This document shows, piece by piece, positions 1-6,749 of a stretch of 14,459 bases of DNA. Below the pieces are notes generated by a model that did not search any database, was not told where the DNA came from, and was given only the letters and a program-made list of their open reading frames with translations. The stretch's first letter is position 1. Each line of letters begins with the position of its first letter. The DNA is taken from the NCBI GenBank assembly GCA_029287965.1, contig JARFQC010000138.1, positions 1-14,459 of the forward strand. Direction: 5' to 3'. The position numbers and the translations under genes are program-made. The stretch is from Arenicellales bacterium (GTDB lineage Bacteria > Pseudomonadota > Gammaproteobacteria > BMS3Bbin11).

Positions 1-684
1 ATCAACGATTGCCGAGAACATTACTGCAATTTGTTTAATGTAGCTGTAATCCATCGGTCGGCTGTCTCCATGACGCACCCATTCAAGCATCGGTCCCTGC
101 ATGCTTTCCCAGGACAGGTCCAGCCAGAATGAGTCATGCACCGATGCATCAACGAATGCCATTACCAGTATCGATGAGAAATGACGGTCAGACATGCCAA
201 TGATCGTATCCCTGATTTCATCGCGCACCCCGACCATCTGATATCCGGCATGCTGACTAATCAGTGCATCGACGCGATCAGCAAGATAGATGCAATTGGC
301 GTGTTCGACTGTTTTTCGATCGAGTCCAAGCTGACCGAGTTCCTCCCAGGGTGTGTGGTGATATCGGATAACATCAGCATATTCGCTGAGCAACTCACAG
401 CTTTTCAGCAGTTCATAACCTTTTTCACAGTGGTCTGCAGCACCTTCCCACTCCAGTTCCTTGTTGAGCGTCTGGAAGGTTTTAGTTTTGGATACACCGC
501 AATCATGAAGCAATGCAGCTATGAAAAGGTCGTCGAGTTCATCCTCATCGAAACCCGCTGTCCTGGCAATGTCGACCGACATGCTGGCAACGCGCTTGCC
601 ATGATGGAGTTCATCAACGCCGACCAGATCCAACGCATCGGAAAGCGAGTAAACCAGGGAACGAAGATTTAGATGAAAACTCAT
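1..684 (-). CDS. HD-domain phosphohydrolase-like protein (partial, C-terminus off the left edge)
   Basis: I translated 228 residues of an open frame starting at the ATG at 682-684; it runs off the window without a stop. A GGAG about 11 bases upstream may be its ribosome binding site. The first 140 residues look like an HD metal-dependent phosphohydrolase of the HD-GYP / HD_5 type: H28 near the start of helix 1, the doublet H60-D61 in LLHDCG, H85, the pair H109-H110, and D136 in LADRVDAL. In true HD-GYP enzymes (cyclic di-GMP phosphodiesterases) the fourth block reads roughly HHE...DGSGYP; here it is HHTPWEELGQLG, so the GYP signature is eroded although the metal ligands appear present. Residues 150-228 form a second, unrecognised segment. 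No signal peptide or membrane helix is seen. The gene follows the VWA-like gene after 117 bases with no clear promoter or terminator. A phosphodiesterase or a degenerate signalling protein are both possible. Confidence 0.8.
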   Translation of the reverse strand, partial: MSFHLNLRSLVYSLSDALDLVGVDELHHGKRVASMSVDIARTAGFDEDELDDLFIAALLHDCGVSKTKTFQTLNKELEWEGAADHCEKGYELLKSCELLSEYADVIRYHHTPWEELGQLGLDRKTVEHANCIYLADRVDALISQHAGYQMVGVRDEIRDTIIGMSDRHFSSILVMAFVDASVHDSFWLDLSWESMQGPMLEWVRHGDSRPMDYSYIKQIAVMFSAIVD

Positions 685-801
685 TTTTGGCAAAACTCCA
701 GCTACATCGGGGCTAATTATCCGCTGCAGTGTGCCAAATAACCGTATGCTTGCCAATACTAGGTAAATCTACGTAATAGTTTTACCCGACTGATGTATCA
801 A

Positions 802-1563
802 TCAGAAATTTGTGCCGATACGGACCGATTTTGCTCCGGCCATACGAAAATACTCACGCCAGAACTCTTCTATATTTTGCTTTACTTCAGGCCTCAAACC
901 ATCACGACCATCGCCGTGACTGCGTCCAAACCCAAATATTTCAACCTGAACATCATCCATGGGCCGAACCAGGCCCAGCCGCTCGACCTTCTCCAGCAGG
1001 CTGTTGATGCTTTTACTATTGAGGTAAATAAAACGCGACATACGCGAGTGCTCGATCATGTCGGAAAAGATTATCAGTGTAACAAGCTTATCCCTGTCGT
1101 ATTCCTGCGCGAGGTGGGCAACCGTTTCAATGACCATGGATGCCGGGTACTCTTCCTGTTCGTCAATCAGCGGCTTAACACTTGTAAGGTAGTTTTGCAG
1201 GAAACGCCGGTCAGCCACTTTTGCCGCTGATTCCCGACATTGACTGAATAAGCCTGAGACCAGTCCCTCTTGTCGACAACCGGGTCGACATGCATCAAAT
1301 ACTTTCTCTGATGTAGCAAAGTCATCAGTGAGCGTATGCACTATAAGCCTATCTCCTGTTTCCAGCCGCTCGTAAATACCCGCGACACCGTTGGCGAAGA
1401 TCTCCTTGTCCCGCACATCGTAGGAACTGGTGCGATCGACCAGCAACACGGTTAAAGCGCCAGAACCCTGTGCGCAGTAATCTTCCGCAACAGAGAACGC
1501 ACTGTTGCTCCAACTACTCAGCAAGGTCAGAACTACAGTTATTACGACCCGTGGTTTGCTCAT
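802..1563 (-). CDS. Secreted von Willebrand factor A-like protein, function unknown
   Basis: The protein has 253 residues. The N-terminus has a basic start, a hydrophobic stretch (residues 7-24) and a probable signal peptide cleavage near SVAED, so it should be periplasmic. The mature part looks like a VWA (Rossmann) fold: a hydrophobic strand ALTVLLVDRTSSYD (residues 36-49) carries a D-x-T-x-S version of the DxSxS metal site at D43/T45/S47, and a later strand LVTLIIFSDM (residues 160-169) carries the acidic residue expected after the central strand. Four cysteines (C30, C92, C96, C109) could form disulfides. The start ATG overlaps the stop of the upstream membrane gene by four bases (ATGA), so the two are almost certainly translated together. 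VWA domains commonly bind protein partners; the obvious candidate is the neighbour. I cannot assign a family or process. The gene call is firm; the VWA reading is an inference from pattern. Confidence 0.8.
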   Translation of the reverse strand: MSKPRVVITVVLTLLSSWSNSAFSVAEDYCAQGSGALTVLLVDRTSSYDVRDKEIFANGVAGIYERLETGDRLIVHTLTDDFATSEKVFDACRPGCRQEGLVSGLFSQCRESAAKVADRRFLQNYLTSVKPLIDEQEEYPASMVIETVAHLAQEYDRDKLVTLIIFSDMIEHSRMSRFIYLNSKSINSLLEKVERLGLVRPMDDVQVEIFGFGRSHGDGRDGLRPEVKQNIEEFWREYFRMAGAKSVRIGTNF

Positions 1564-2822
1564 GCTGCAACTCTTGACTGCAGCTCTGTTAATGGCGGCT
1601 CACCAAAATACTCGGGTACACCGTTGCCGTTTCTCGCTTCCACATTACCGGACTGATAGGCAAGGATCTGCTGACGCAGCACGTCGATAACGATGTTCAG
1701 GTCATGCTCGCGCTGAACTTCAAGTGACTCACGTTGTGACTGAAGCTCTCTAATCTCTGCTTCCAGATCGAGTGATTTCTTTTCCAGGTAAGTGATTTTC
1801 TCGTCGAATTCTCTCTGTAGTTCGGCAGCACGCTGCTCGAATTTGTTACGGTACTCGACCAGGTTACTAACTGCCCTGTCTCGCTCTATGGTTACCCTCT
1901 CGTAATCGGGATCAGAATCATGACGAAGAAATGAAAACAGGACGCCCAGCAGAAATATCGAAACATTCAGTACCAACAGTGTCAGCCCTGCTATGCCCAA
2001 TTCAGTCTGAATCGATCTCTCGAACAGCCCGCCTACTCCATCGGACAAGAGTAAAGCGGCAAGATCCGTCTGCTGTTCCTGGGACAGGAAATTCACATAC
2101 TGTTGACGCAGGCTGGAAATAAGGTAGATCATGCTACCGGCAACAGCCAGGATCACCGCGATACTACCCAGATAATTTTTCAATCCAAGTTTTTCCCGAT
2201 AATGACCGCCCTGCCGGAGCAGAACACCAAGGAAATGTGCCAGACTGACCAGAACTATACCGACCGTCAATGCCAGTACCATCGCCAACAGTGGAGACTC
2301 CTGGAAAAAGAATTCAACAGCCAATTTGTTTATTGGTGCTTCGAGAATTGCCAGCACGGTCAGCATGACCATGTAAACACGCACGAAATGAACCTGCAGA
2401 GGCCTGTTCAAACGTAATTCCACGCGCCTGAAATTCTCCTTTTTTTCCTCCTGGATGTTGTACAACTGACGGAAGCCTTCGGAATTCGCACCAGATTCCT
2501 GGCGGATATTTTCCAGCGCAGATTCCTTGGCATGAATTACAGATTCCTTCTGGCCGAGATAACCTTCGTTAAGTTCCTGTTCGCGTGATGCAATATCAAG
2601 ATCCAGTTGTTCCCGTACGTCATGCAGGTGGCGGTCATAGGCGGTAATTGCGGCTTTCGCCTGGCCTACCCGTTCCAGTTCATGCGGGGATGGCTCATTG
2701 GCTTCATGGCGGGGAAAAGCATTTTTCCCGTCACGTCTTCCCTTCTCCCGGTCAGGCTTGGCATCTTTTTCTGAAAACGCCATGTATCGGGTCAGGGTGC
2801 TGCGGGCAACAACATTTTTCAT
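1560..2822 (-). CDS. Four-helix inner-membrane protein with two long coiled coils, function unknown
   Basis: The protein has 420 residues. The start at 2822 is well supported by GGAGGT six bases upstream. Layout: a polar, charged N-terminus (residues 1-48); a predicted coiled coil rich in E, R, K and Q (about 50-140); hydrophobic segments at about 148-168, 178-202, 217-237 and 275-299; a second heptad-rich coiled coil (about 310-385); and a short polar tail. There is no cleavable signal peptide, so both coiled coils probably face the cytoplasm with four membrane passes between them. I see no nucleotide-binding or catalytic motif and do not recognise the family. It could be a scaffold, a sensor or an ion-conducting assembly. 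It is coupled by an ATGA overlap to the secreted VWA-like gene, suggesting one complex with a periplasmic part and a membrane part. It starts about 100 bases beyond the strong terminator of the globule-protein gene. Confidence 0.85.
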   Translation of the reverse strand: MKNVVARSTLTRYMAFSEKDAKPDREKGRRDGKNAFPRHEANEPSPHELERVGQAKAAITAYDRHLHDVREQLDLDIASREQELNEGYLGQKESVIHAKESALENIRQESGANSEGFRQLYNIQEEKKENFRRVELRLNRPLQVHFVRVYMVMLTVLAILEAPINKLAVEFFFQESPLLAMVLALTVGIVLVSLAHFLGVLLRQGGHYREKLGLKNYLGSIAVILAVAGSMIYLISSLRQQYVNFLSQEQQTDLAALLLSDGVGGLFERSIQTELGIAGLTLLVLNVSIFLLGVLFSFLRHDSDPDYERVTIERDRAVSNLVEYRNKFEQRAAELQREFDEKITYLEKKSLDLEAEIRELQSQRESLEVQREHDLNIVIDVLRQQILAYQSGNVEARNGNGVPEYFGEPPLTELQSRVAA

Positions 2823-2918
2823 GTTATAACCTCCGGTCTTACAAATGAGGAGAAGTCTTCAGGCCAACCAGGCCTTCTGACCTGTTTATCTGAATCCAGG
2901 ATTGTGCTGACTGTGGAT

Positions 2919-2954
2919 AAAAAAAGGCCTGTGTGGTTGCCCACACAGGCCTTT
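2919..2954 (-). terminator. Strong Rho-independent terminator after the sulfur-globule-like gene
   Basis: A perfect 14-bp stem (2923-2936 pairing with 2941-2954) with a four-base loop is followed on the minus strand by an unbroken run of seven or more T residues (opposite the A run at 2919-2925). It lies 25 bases after the stop codon of the Gly/Tyr-rich gene. It should make that gene a single-gene transcript and isolate it from the membrane/VWA pair. Confidence 0.92.
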
Positions 2955-2961
2955 CCGCAAA

Positions 2962-2980
2962 AAGAACTTAAAACGTTCTT
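2962..2980 (-). other. Small hairpin at the stop codon of the globule-protein gene
   Basis: AAGAAC (2962-2967) pairs with GTTCTT (2975-2980) across a seven-base loop and overlaps the TAA stop. With the terminator next to it, the mRNA 3' end carries two tandem hairpins, which may protect the transcript from exonucleases. The role is inferred; only the inverted repeat is seen. Confidence 0.45.
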
Positions 2981-3638
2981 ACTTGGCAGCAGGTGCAGCT
3001 GGTGCAGCAGGAGCAGCCTGAGAATTCTTCATGAATTCTTCGTAAGCTTTACGCTGTGCTTCCATTGCTTTCTTCTGCTGTTCCATGAATGCAGCGCGGC
3101 GAGCCTGCATTTCTTTCATGCGCTCAGCGTCCTGTGCAGCGAAATCAGGAGCAGCCGGACGAGCAGGCATGGCTTCGTCAGCAGCAGGTGCAGTCGGAGC
3201 AGCCGGAGCTACTGGAGCGCCGTAACCGTAAGGAGCGCCGTAGCCGCGAGGACCGTAACCGTAACCACTGTTGTAGTTGTTGTAACCACGGCCATAACCG
3301 TAGTAGTCGCCTGAACCACGACCGTAACCGTCACCGTAGCCAGAACCGTAGCCAGAACCGTAACCGCGGCCACGACCTTTACCACGTCCACGACCTTTGA
3401 TAGACATGTTGAATTCGCCGTCTACGTCGCCGTCCATGTCACCGTCGGTGTAACCACGGCCGTCAGTACGACCTGAACCATAACCAGAACCATAACCACG
3501 TCCGTCGCCGTATCCGTAACCACGTCCGTCGCCCCAACCTGAGCTGTCACCATTGTCCCAGCTGTTGCCCCACCAGGCAGAAGAAGCGGCAGATACGCTC
3601 ATCAGAGCAGCGATAGAAATAACTTTAACCAGTTTCAT
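2979..3638 (-). CDS. Sulfur-globule-type Gly/Tyr-rich secreted protein
   Basis: The protein has 219 residues. A Sec signal peptide (residues 1-21, ending SAASSA) is followed by AWWGNSW, the way the mature sulfur globule proteins of purple and other sulfur bacteria begin. Residues 37-65 and 92-141 are Gly-Tyr-Arg-Asp repeats (GRGYGDG, GYGSGYGSG). Between them lie an acidic patch (DGDMDGDVDG, 65-74) and a basic patch (KGRGRGKGRGRG, 81-92) flanking FNMSI. Then come a Pro/Ala stretch (141-165), a charged helix rich in M, Q, K and E (about 170-205) and a PAAPAAP tail. Known globule proteins form the protein coat around periplasmic sulfur inclusions; this one is probably such a structural protein. 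SD AAAGGAG sits seven bases before the ATG. The gene has its own promoter and terminator, fitting high expression. An unrelated low-complexity surface protein is the main alternative. Confidence 0.82.
   Translation of the reverse strand: MKLVKVISIAALMSVSAASSAWWGNSWDNGDSSGWGDGRGYGYGDGRGYGSGYGSGRTDGRGYTDGDMDGDVDGEFNMSIKGRGRGKGRGRGYGSGYGSGYGDGYGRGSGDYYGYGRGYNNYNSGYGYGPRGYGAPYGYGAPVAPAAPTAPAADEAMPARPAAPDFAAQDAERMKEMQARRAAFMEQQKKAMEAQRKAYEEFMKNSQAAPAAPAAPAAK
3216..3530 (-). repeat. Gly-Tyr-rich coding repeat tract
   Basis: This internally repetitive part of the globule-protein gene encodes residues 37-141. Units such as RGYGDG and GYGSGYGSG recur with codon-level similarity (GGT/GGC TAC GGT/GGC), so slippage or unit gain and loss between strains is likely. 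It is a protein repeat, not a DNA element: there are no constant spacers and no palindromic units. Confidence 0.7.
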
Positions 3639-3879
3639 TTAGAAATCTCCTTTAAATAGTTAGATAAGTACGATAAAGCAGTCGAAGTCCTCATAGCCCT
3701 GAAGTGTTTCCGACCCTCGCCACACAGCGGTGCCATATCGTGGGCAGAGATAATATTACCATTTCCTAATATAGTCAAGACTAGGCGAGATCAATTTTTG
3801 AATAAATGCGGTTTCTAGCCATGAAAAGCGCCGACATTAATTACATTTTTTTGTGAGGATAAATCTGTAAACAAATGAA
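3639..3879. other. AT-rich intergenic region between nadC and the globule-protein gene
   Basis: These 241 bases contain no open frame that I believe. They hold the globule-gene promoter and its long leader. The nadC-proximal part is AT-rich, but I see no stable hairpin followed by T residues after nadC, so termination of nadC is not explained here. Confidence 0.6.
3750..3778 (-). promoter_or_regulatory. Sigma-70 promoter of the sulfur-globule-like gene
   Basis: On the minus strand TTGACT (3773-3778) and TATTAT (3750-3755) are separated by exactly 17 bases, each differing from consensus at one position. This predicts a start near 3743 and a leader of about 105 bases. The -35 box lies within the inverted repeat TAGTC-TT-GACTA, a possible operator. 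No other start for the gene's transcript is evident. Confidence 0.7.
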
Positions 3880-4740
3880 TTAATTGATAAAACGCATGGA
3901 GAGATCGATTGCTCGAATATTTTTGGTCAAGGCGCCGACGGATATGTAGTCGACTCCAGTGGCTGCAATTTGCGCGAGATTCTCTAAAATTACATTGCCT
4001 GAAACTTCGGTTTCTACGACATCGCCGGCCTGTGTCACGGCAACAGGAAGCATTTCCAGCGGGAAATTGTCGAGCAAGACACGGCTTGCCCGGCATTCAA
4101 TTGCCTCATGTAACTGATCAAGGTTTTCGACTTCGACCTCAATCATGCATTCCGGGTCTGCGTTTTTGCGGGCCTGTTCCAGTGCTGAGCAGAGCGAGCC
4201 GGCTGCGTGGATGTGATTCTCTTTAATCAGGATACCGTCATATAGCCCTATCCTGTGGTTGTAACCGCCCCCGCAGCGAACAGCGTACTTCTGTGCTTTA
4301 CGCAGGCCTGGCAGAGTCTTGCGTGTGTCGAGTATCCGGGTCCTGGTACCGCGAACTTCGTTAACATGTAGCCTGACCGTAGTAGCCACACCGGAAAGAG
4401 TCTGCAGGAAATTCAATGCGGTCCGCTCGCCCGTCACCAGGGCACGGGATGACCCGTTCAATTGACAGAGCGTCTGCCCCGGGCCGGCACGCTCACCTTC
4501 CTGGATCAGCCAGTCTATCTGTATAGACTGGTCGAGCAGGTGAAATACCTTGTCAAACCAGGGACGGCCACAAATGACCGCTTCTTCACGGCTGATAACC
4601 CGGGCCGTCGTCGACTCGTCCAGAAGTAACGCTGCCGTGAGATCGCCGCTACCGACGTCTTCGTCGAGCGCAGCCTGCACGGTCTTCGTTATCTCGGAAT
4701 CATCGAGCAGAGCCGACGCAGGCTGGACATCTCTGGTCAT
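3880..4740 (-). CDS. nadC: Nicotinate-nucleotide pyrophosphorylase (quinolinate phosphoribosyltransferase)
   Basis: This enzyme converts quinolinate and PRPP to nicotinate mononucleotide, CO2 and pyrophosphate, the step where de novo NAD synthesis joins the salvage route. The 286-residue length is normal for the family. Visible family motifs: DVGSGDLT (28-35), RTALNFLQTLSGVAT (106-120), DTRKTLPGLRKAQKYA (138-153), GGGYNHRIGLYDGILIKENH (157-176), EVEVEN (201-206), LLDNF (222-226), SGNV (247-250) and YISVGALT (265-272). These include the basic residues that bind quinolinate and phosphate (R106, R140, K141, H162, K173) and the acidic residues E202 and D224. Its start codon overlaps the stop of the upstream alanine symporter gene by four bases (ATGA), so it is the second gene of that operon instead of sitting beside nadB or nadA as in some genomes. 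Confidence 0.97.
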   Translation of the reverse strand: MTRDVQPASALLDDSEITKTVQAALDEDVGSGDLTAALLLDESTTARVISREEAVICGRPWFDKVFHLLDQSIQIDWLIQEGERAGPGQTLCQLNGSSRALVTGERTALNFLQTLSGVATTVRLHVNEVRGTRTRILDTRKTLPGLRKAQKYAVRCGGGYNHRIGLYDGILIKENHIHAAGSLCSALEQARKNADPECMIEVEVENLDQLHEAIECRASRVLLDNFPLEMLPVAVTQAGDVVETEVSGNVILENLAQIAATGVDYISVGALTKNIRAIDLSMRFIN

Positions 4741-6101
4741 TGAATTGGCATGGCCCGGTGAGCGGTAAAATACTTCTTCTGTAGCTTACGTACCAGCCCG
4801 GCAAGTAGTATGAGACCAAGCAGGTTGGGCAGTGCCATAAGAATATTGGTGATATCAGCGAGGTTCCATACGAGTTGCAACGGCACGGCCGCACCAATAA
4901 CGACCACTAGCGTGAACACGATACGATACGGTACAACTGCCTTTTCCCCAAAGATAAACCTGGCAGACCGGTCGCCATAGTAAGACCATGCAATCATGGT
5001 CGAAAACGCAAACAGCGTGAGACCGAAACCAACGACGTAGGCACCGCCCACACCGAGGTCCATGCTGAAGGCATGGGCCGTCAACGCAGCACCGACAAGT
5101 TCATCGGGTCTGTCAATGTAACTGCCGGTTACGATAATGACGAGTCCCGTCATGCTGCAAATCACGAGCGTATCAATGAAGGGCTCCATCATCGCCACCA
5201 GGCCTTCTCGTACCGGTTCGTTGGTCTGTGCGGCGGCATGCGCGATCGGGGATGACCCCAGGCCGGCCTCGTTGGAAAACAGACCCCGCGCAACACCCCA
5301 GCGGATGGCCTCGCCTACTGCAGCACCACCAACCGCCCAGGGATTCAGGGCATGGTTGAAAATGGTTGCCAGCGCTGCGGGGATTTCACCGATGTGGTTC
5401 AGCAGCACAATCAAGGCGGCGGCGATATAAAGTATCGCCATAAAAGGGACGATAGCACTGGCAACCTTGGCAATACGTTTTACACCACCAAGAATCACCA
5501 GTCCCACCAGCACGGCCAGGCAGACGCCAATCAGCCAGCCCATATTCCCCGCCTCGGGAAAGACATAACTCAGGCCGTCGACAACAGAATTCGCCTGCAC
5601 CATGTTGCCGATTCCGAAAGCCGCAATCAGGGCGAATGCAGCGAAGGCTGACGCGGTGCGCTTCATTTTGAGACCATGGAAGAGTGTGTACATCGGCCCG
5701 CCCGATATATTTCCATTCTCGTCAACCTCACGGAATTTCAACGACAGGGTGCATTCAGTAAATTTTGTCGCCATACCGAAAAAGGCCGTCACCCACATCC
5801 AGAACAAAGCGCCGGGGCCACCAAGCGAGATGGCGGTCGCAACGCCTGCAATATTACCGGTACCCACAGTCGCGGACAGAGCCGTTGCCAGGGCTTGAAA
5901 ATGTGACACTTCGCCTTGATGTGACGGATCATGGTATTTGCCTGAAATCAGGCCAACCGAATGCTTGAAACCGCGGACCTGAACCAGCCCCATGCGGAAT
6001 GTTAAATAGATACCGGTGCCCAGCAACACTAGTAGTGTAATCGGGCTGCCCCATAGTAGCCCTGAAATCTGGCCGGTCAGGTCCGTTAATGTATCCAGCA
6101 T
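4737..6101 (-). CDS. Sodium:alanine symporter family (AGCS) transporter
   Basis: This inner-membrane carrier belongs to the alanine/glycine:cation symporter family, which imports small neutral amino acids with sodium. The 454 residues form about ten or eleven hydrophobic segments. Family signatures are present: SATVGTGNIAG (76-86), FWMWVTAFFGMATKFTE (100-116), GGPMYT (134-139) and GVARGLFSNEAGLGSSPIAH (269-288). The start at 6101 is supported by AGGAGG a few bases upstream. The exact substrate (alanine, glycine, possibly glutamine) cannot be read from the sequence. It shares an ATGA overlap with nadC downstream. A perfect TATAAT lies 43-48 bases before the start, overlapping the space just after the DsrE-like gene. 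Confidence 0.95.
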   Translation of the reverse strand: MLDTLTDLTGQISGLLWGSPITLLVLLGTGIYLTFRMGLVQVRGFKHSVGLISGKYHDPSHQGEVSHFQALATALSATVGTGNIAGVATAISLGGPGALFWMWVTAFFGMATKFTECTLSLKFREVDENGNISGGPMYTLFHGLKMKRTASAFAAFALIAAFGIGNMVQANSVVDGLSYVFPEAGNMGWLIGVCLAVLVGLVILGGVKRIAKVASAIVPFMAILYIAAALIVLLNHIGEIPAALATIFNHALNPWAVGGAAVGEAIRWGVARGLFSNEAGLGSSPIAHAAAQTNEPVREGLVAMMEPFIDTLVICSMTGLVIIVTGSYIDRPDELVGAALTAHAFSMDLGVGGAYVVGFGLTLFAFSTMIAWSYYGDRSARFIFGEKAVVPYRIVFTLVVVIGAAVPLQLVWNLADITNILMALPNLLGLILLAGLVRKLQKKYFTAHRAMPIQ

Positions 6102-6143
6102 AGCGCCTCCTCCTGGTGCTTAGTCTATTTTCTTCTTATCCTG

Positions 6144-6149
6144 ATTATA
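6144..6149 (-). promoter_or_regulatory. Possible -10 box for the symporter-nadC operon
   Basis: A perfect TATAAT lies on the minus strand just after the stop of the DsrE-like gene and 43 bases before the symporter start. No good TTGACA-like box sits 16-18 bases upstream, so the promoter would be weak or need an activator. Confidence 0.3.
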
Positions 6150-6156
6150 TGAATTG

Positions 6157-6651
6157 TCACCAACTCACGTAGGCATAACCCTGCTGCTGCAACTCCATCA
6201 GATCAGCAACACCGGTATCAACTACTGTGGCGAATTCAACAACGTCATTAGCTTCCTTGCGTAGGGTAATTAGCGTATTGCCGCAGGCATGAAATTCGAC
6301 ACCGTAGAACGCCAGGCTCTCTACCTGGTTGCGTACTGCGGGTATGACTGGAACACCGGGATCTTTTAACAGCATATGGATACCCGGCCCCATGACAGAC
6401 ACGACGATTTTGATGTCGTCCCCGTATTTTCTCAACATGTTCCGGATCGTATTGAGTACCGCCAGTTGGTATGTTTCGTCGGATTTGTTGAAATGGTAGA
6501 CCAGCTTGTTCTTGGTATCCTCGCCCGGGAATAACAAGGTGTCCTCTTCGCCTGTGGATTCAGCCGCTAATGCCGGCTGCGGCATGGAGATAAGCAGTGC
6601 AGACGAAATGACAGCGAGTATGCTGAGTTTACGGTAGATCGAGATAATCAT
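6157..6651 (-). CDS. Secreted DsrE-like (COG1416-type) protein
   Basis: The protein has 164 residues. A Sec signal peptide (residues 1-29, hydrophobic core LAVISSALLISM, cleavage near PALAA) is followed by a small alpha/beta domain. Strand YHFNKSDETYQLAVLNTIRN opens the DsrE fold; KIVVSVMGPGIHMLL (81-95) and the block GVEFHACGNTL (117-127) with C123 are typical of DsrE-like proteins, as is the ending TGVADLMELQQQGYAYVSW. DsrE-fold proteins of sulfur oxidisers carry sulfur on such a cysteine during trafficking, but that is known for the cytoplasmic DsrEFH and TusA-partner types; for exported single-domain members the role is unsettled. Its presence in a genome with a globule protein suggests periplasmic sulfur handling, which is an inference. 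It follows dnaJ by 98 bases with only a weak hairpin between, so some read-through from the heat-shock genes is possible. The ribosome site (GAGGGTGG) is modest. Confidence 0.85.
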   Translation of the reverse strand: MIISIYRKLSILAVISSALLISMPQPALAAESTGEEDTLLFPGEDTKNKLVYHFNKSDETYQLAVLNTIRNMLRKYGDDIKIVVSVMGPGIHMLLKDPGVPVIPAVRNQVESLAFYGVEFHACGNTLITLRKEANDVVEFATVVDTGVADLMELQQQGYAYVSW

Positions 6652-6714
6652 GGGCCACCCTCATTCTAGATGATGACCCATGATACTAACCGGTATGCAG
6701 GGAAATGTGTAAAG

Positions 6715-6732
6715 GCTGATAAAGCAGTCAGC
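6715..6732 (-). terminator. Weak hairpin after dnaJ, possible terminator
   Basis: GCTGA pairs with TCAGC across an eight-base loop about 18 bases after the dnaJ stop, followed on the minus strand by CTTTACACATTT. The stem is short and the T run broken, so it is at best a partial terminator. Confidence 0.25.
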
Positions 6733-6749
6733 TGACCCGACTCACAATT

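Noticed and set aside
181..672. 163-codon open frame on the plus strand
   Set aside because: It is antisense to the HD-domain gene, whose minus frame shows ordered family motifs; the plus translation resembles nothing.
2861..2875. AGGCC-N5-GGCCT inverted repeat before the membrane gene
   Set aside because: A 5-bp stem without a T run in a short leader; it could be chance.
2904..3314. Plus-strand frames opposite the Gly/Tyr-rich gene
   Set aside because: They are low-complexity translations of the antisense repeat, and one starts inside the terminator region.
3216..3530. Repetitive DNA suspected as a CRISPR or tandem repeat element
   Set aside because: The repeats are short, in frame and encode Gly-Tyr units; there are no unique spacers of constant length.
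6683..6713. Promoter TTTACA / TAGTAT before the DsrE-like gene
   Set aside because: The spacer is 19 bases and the -10 matches only four of six positions, too weak to call.
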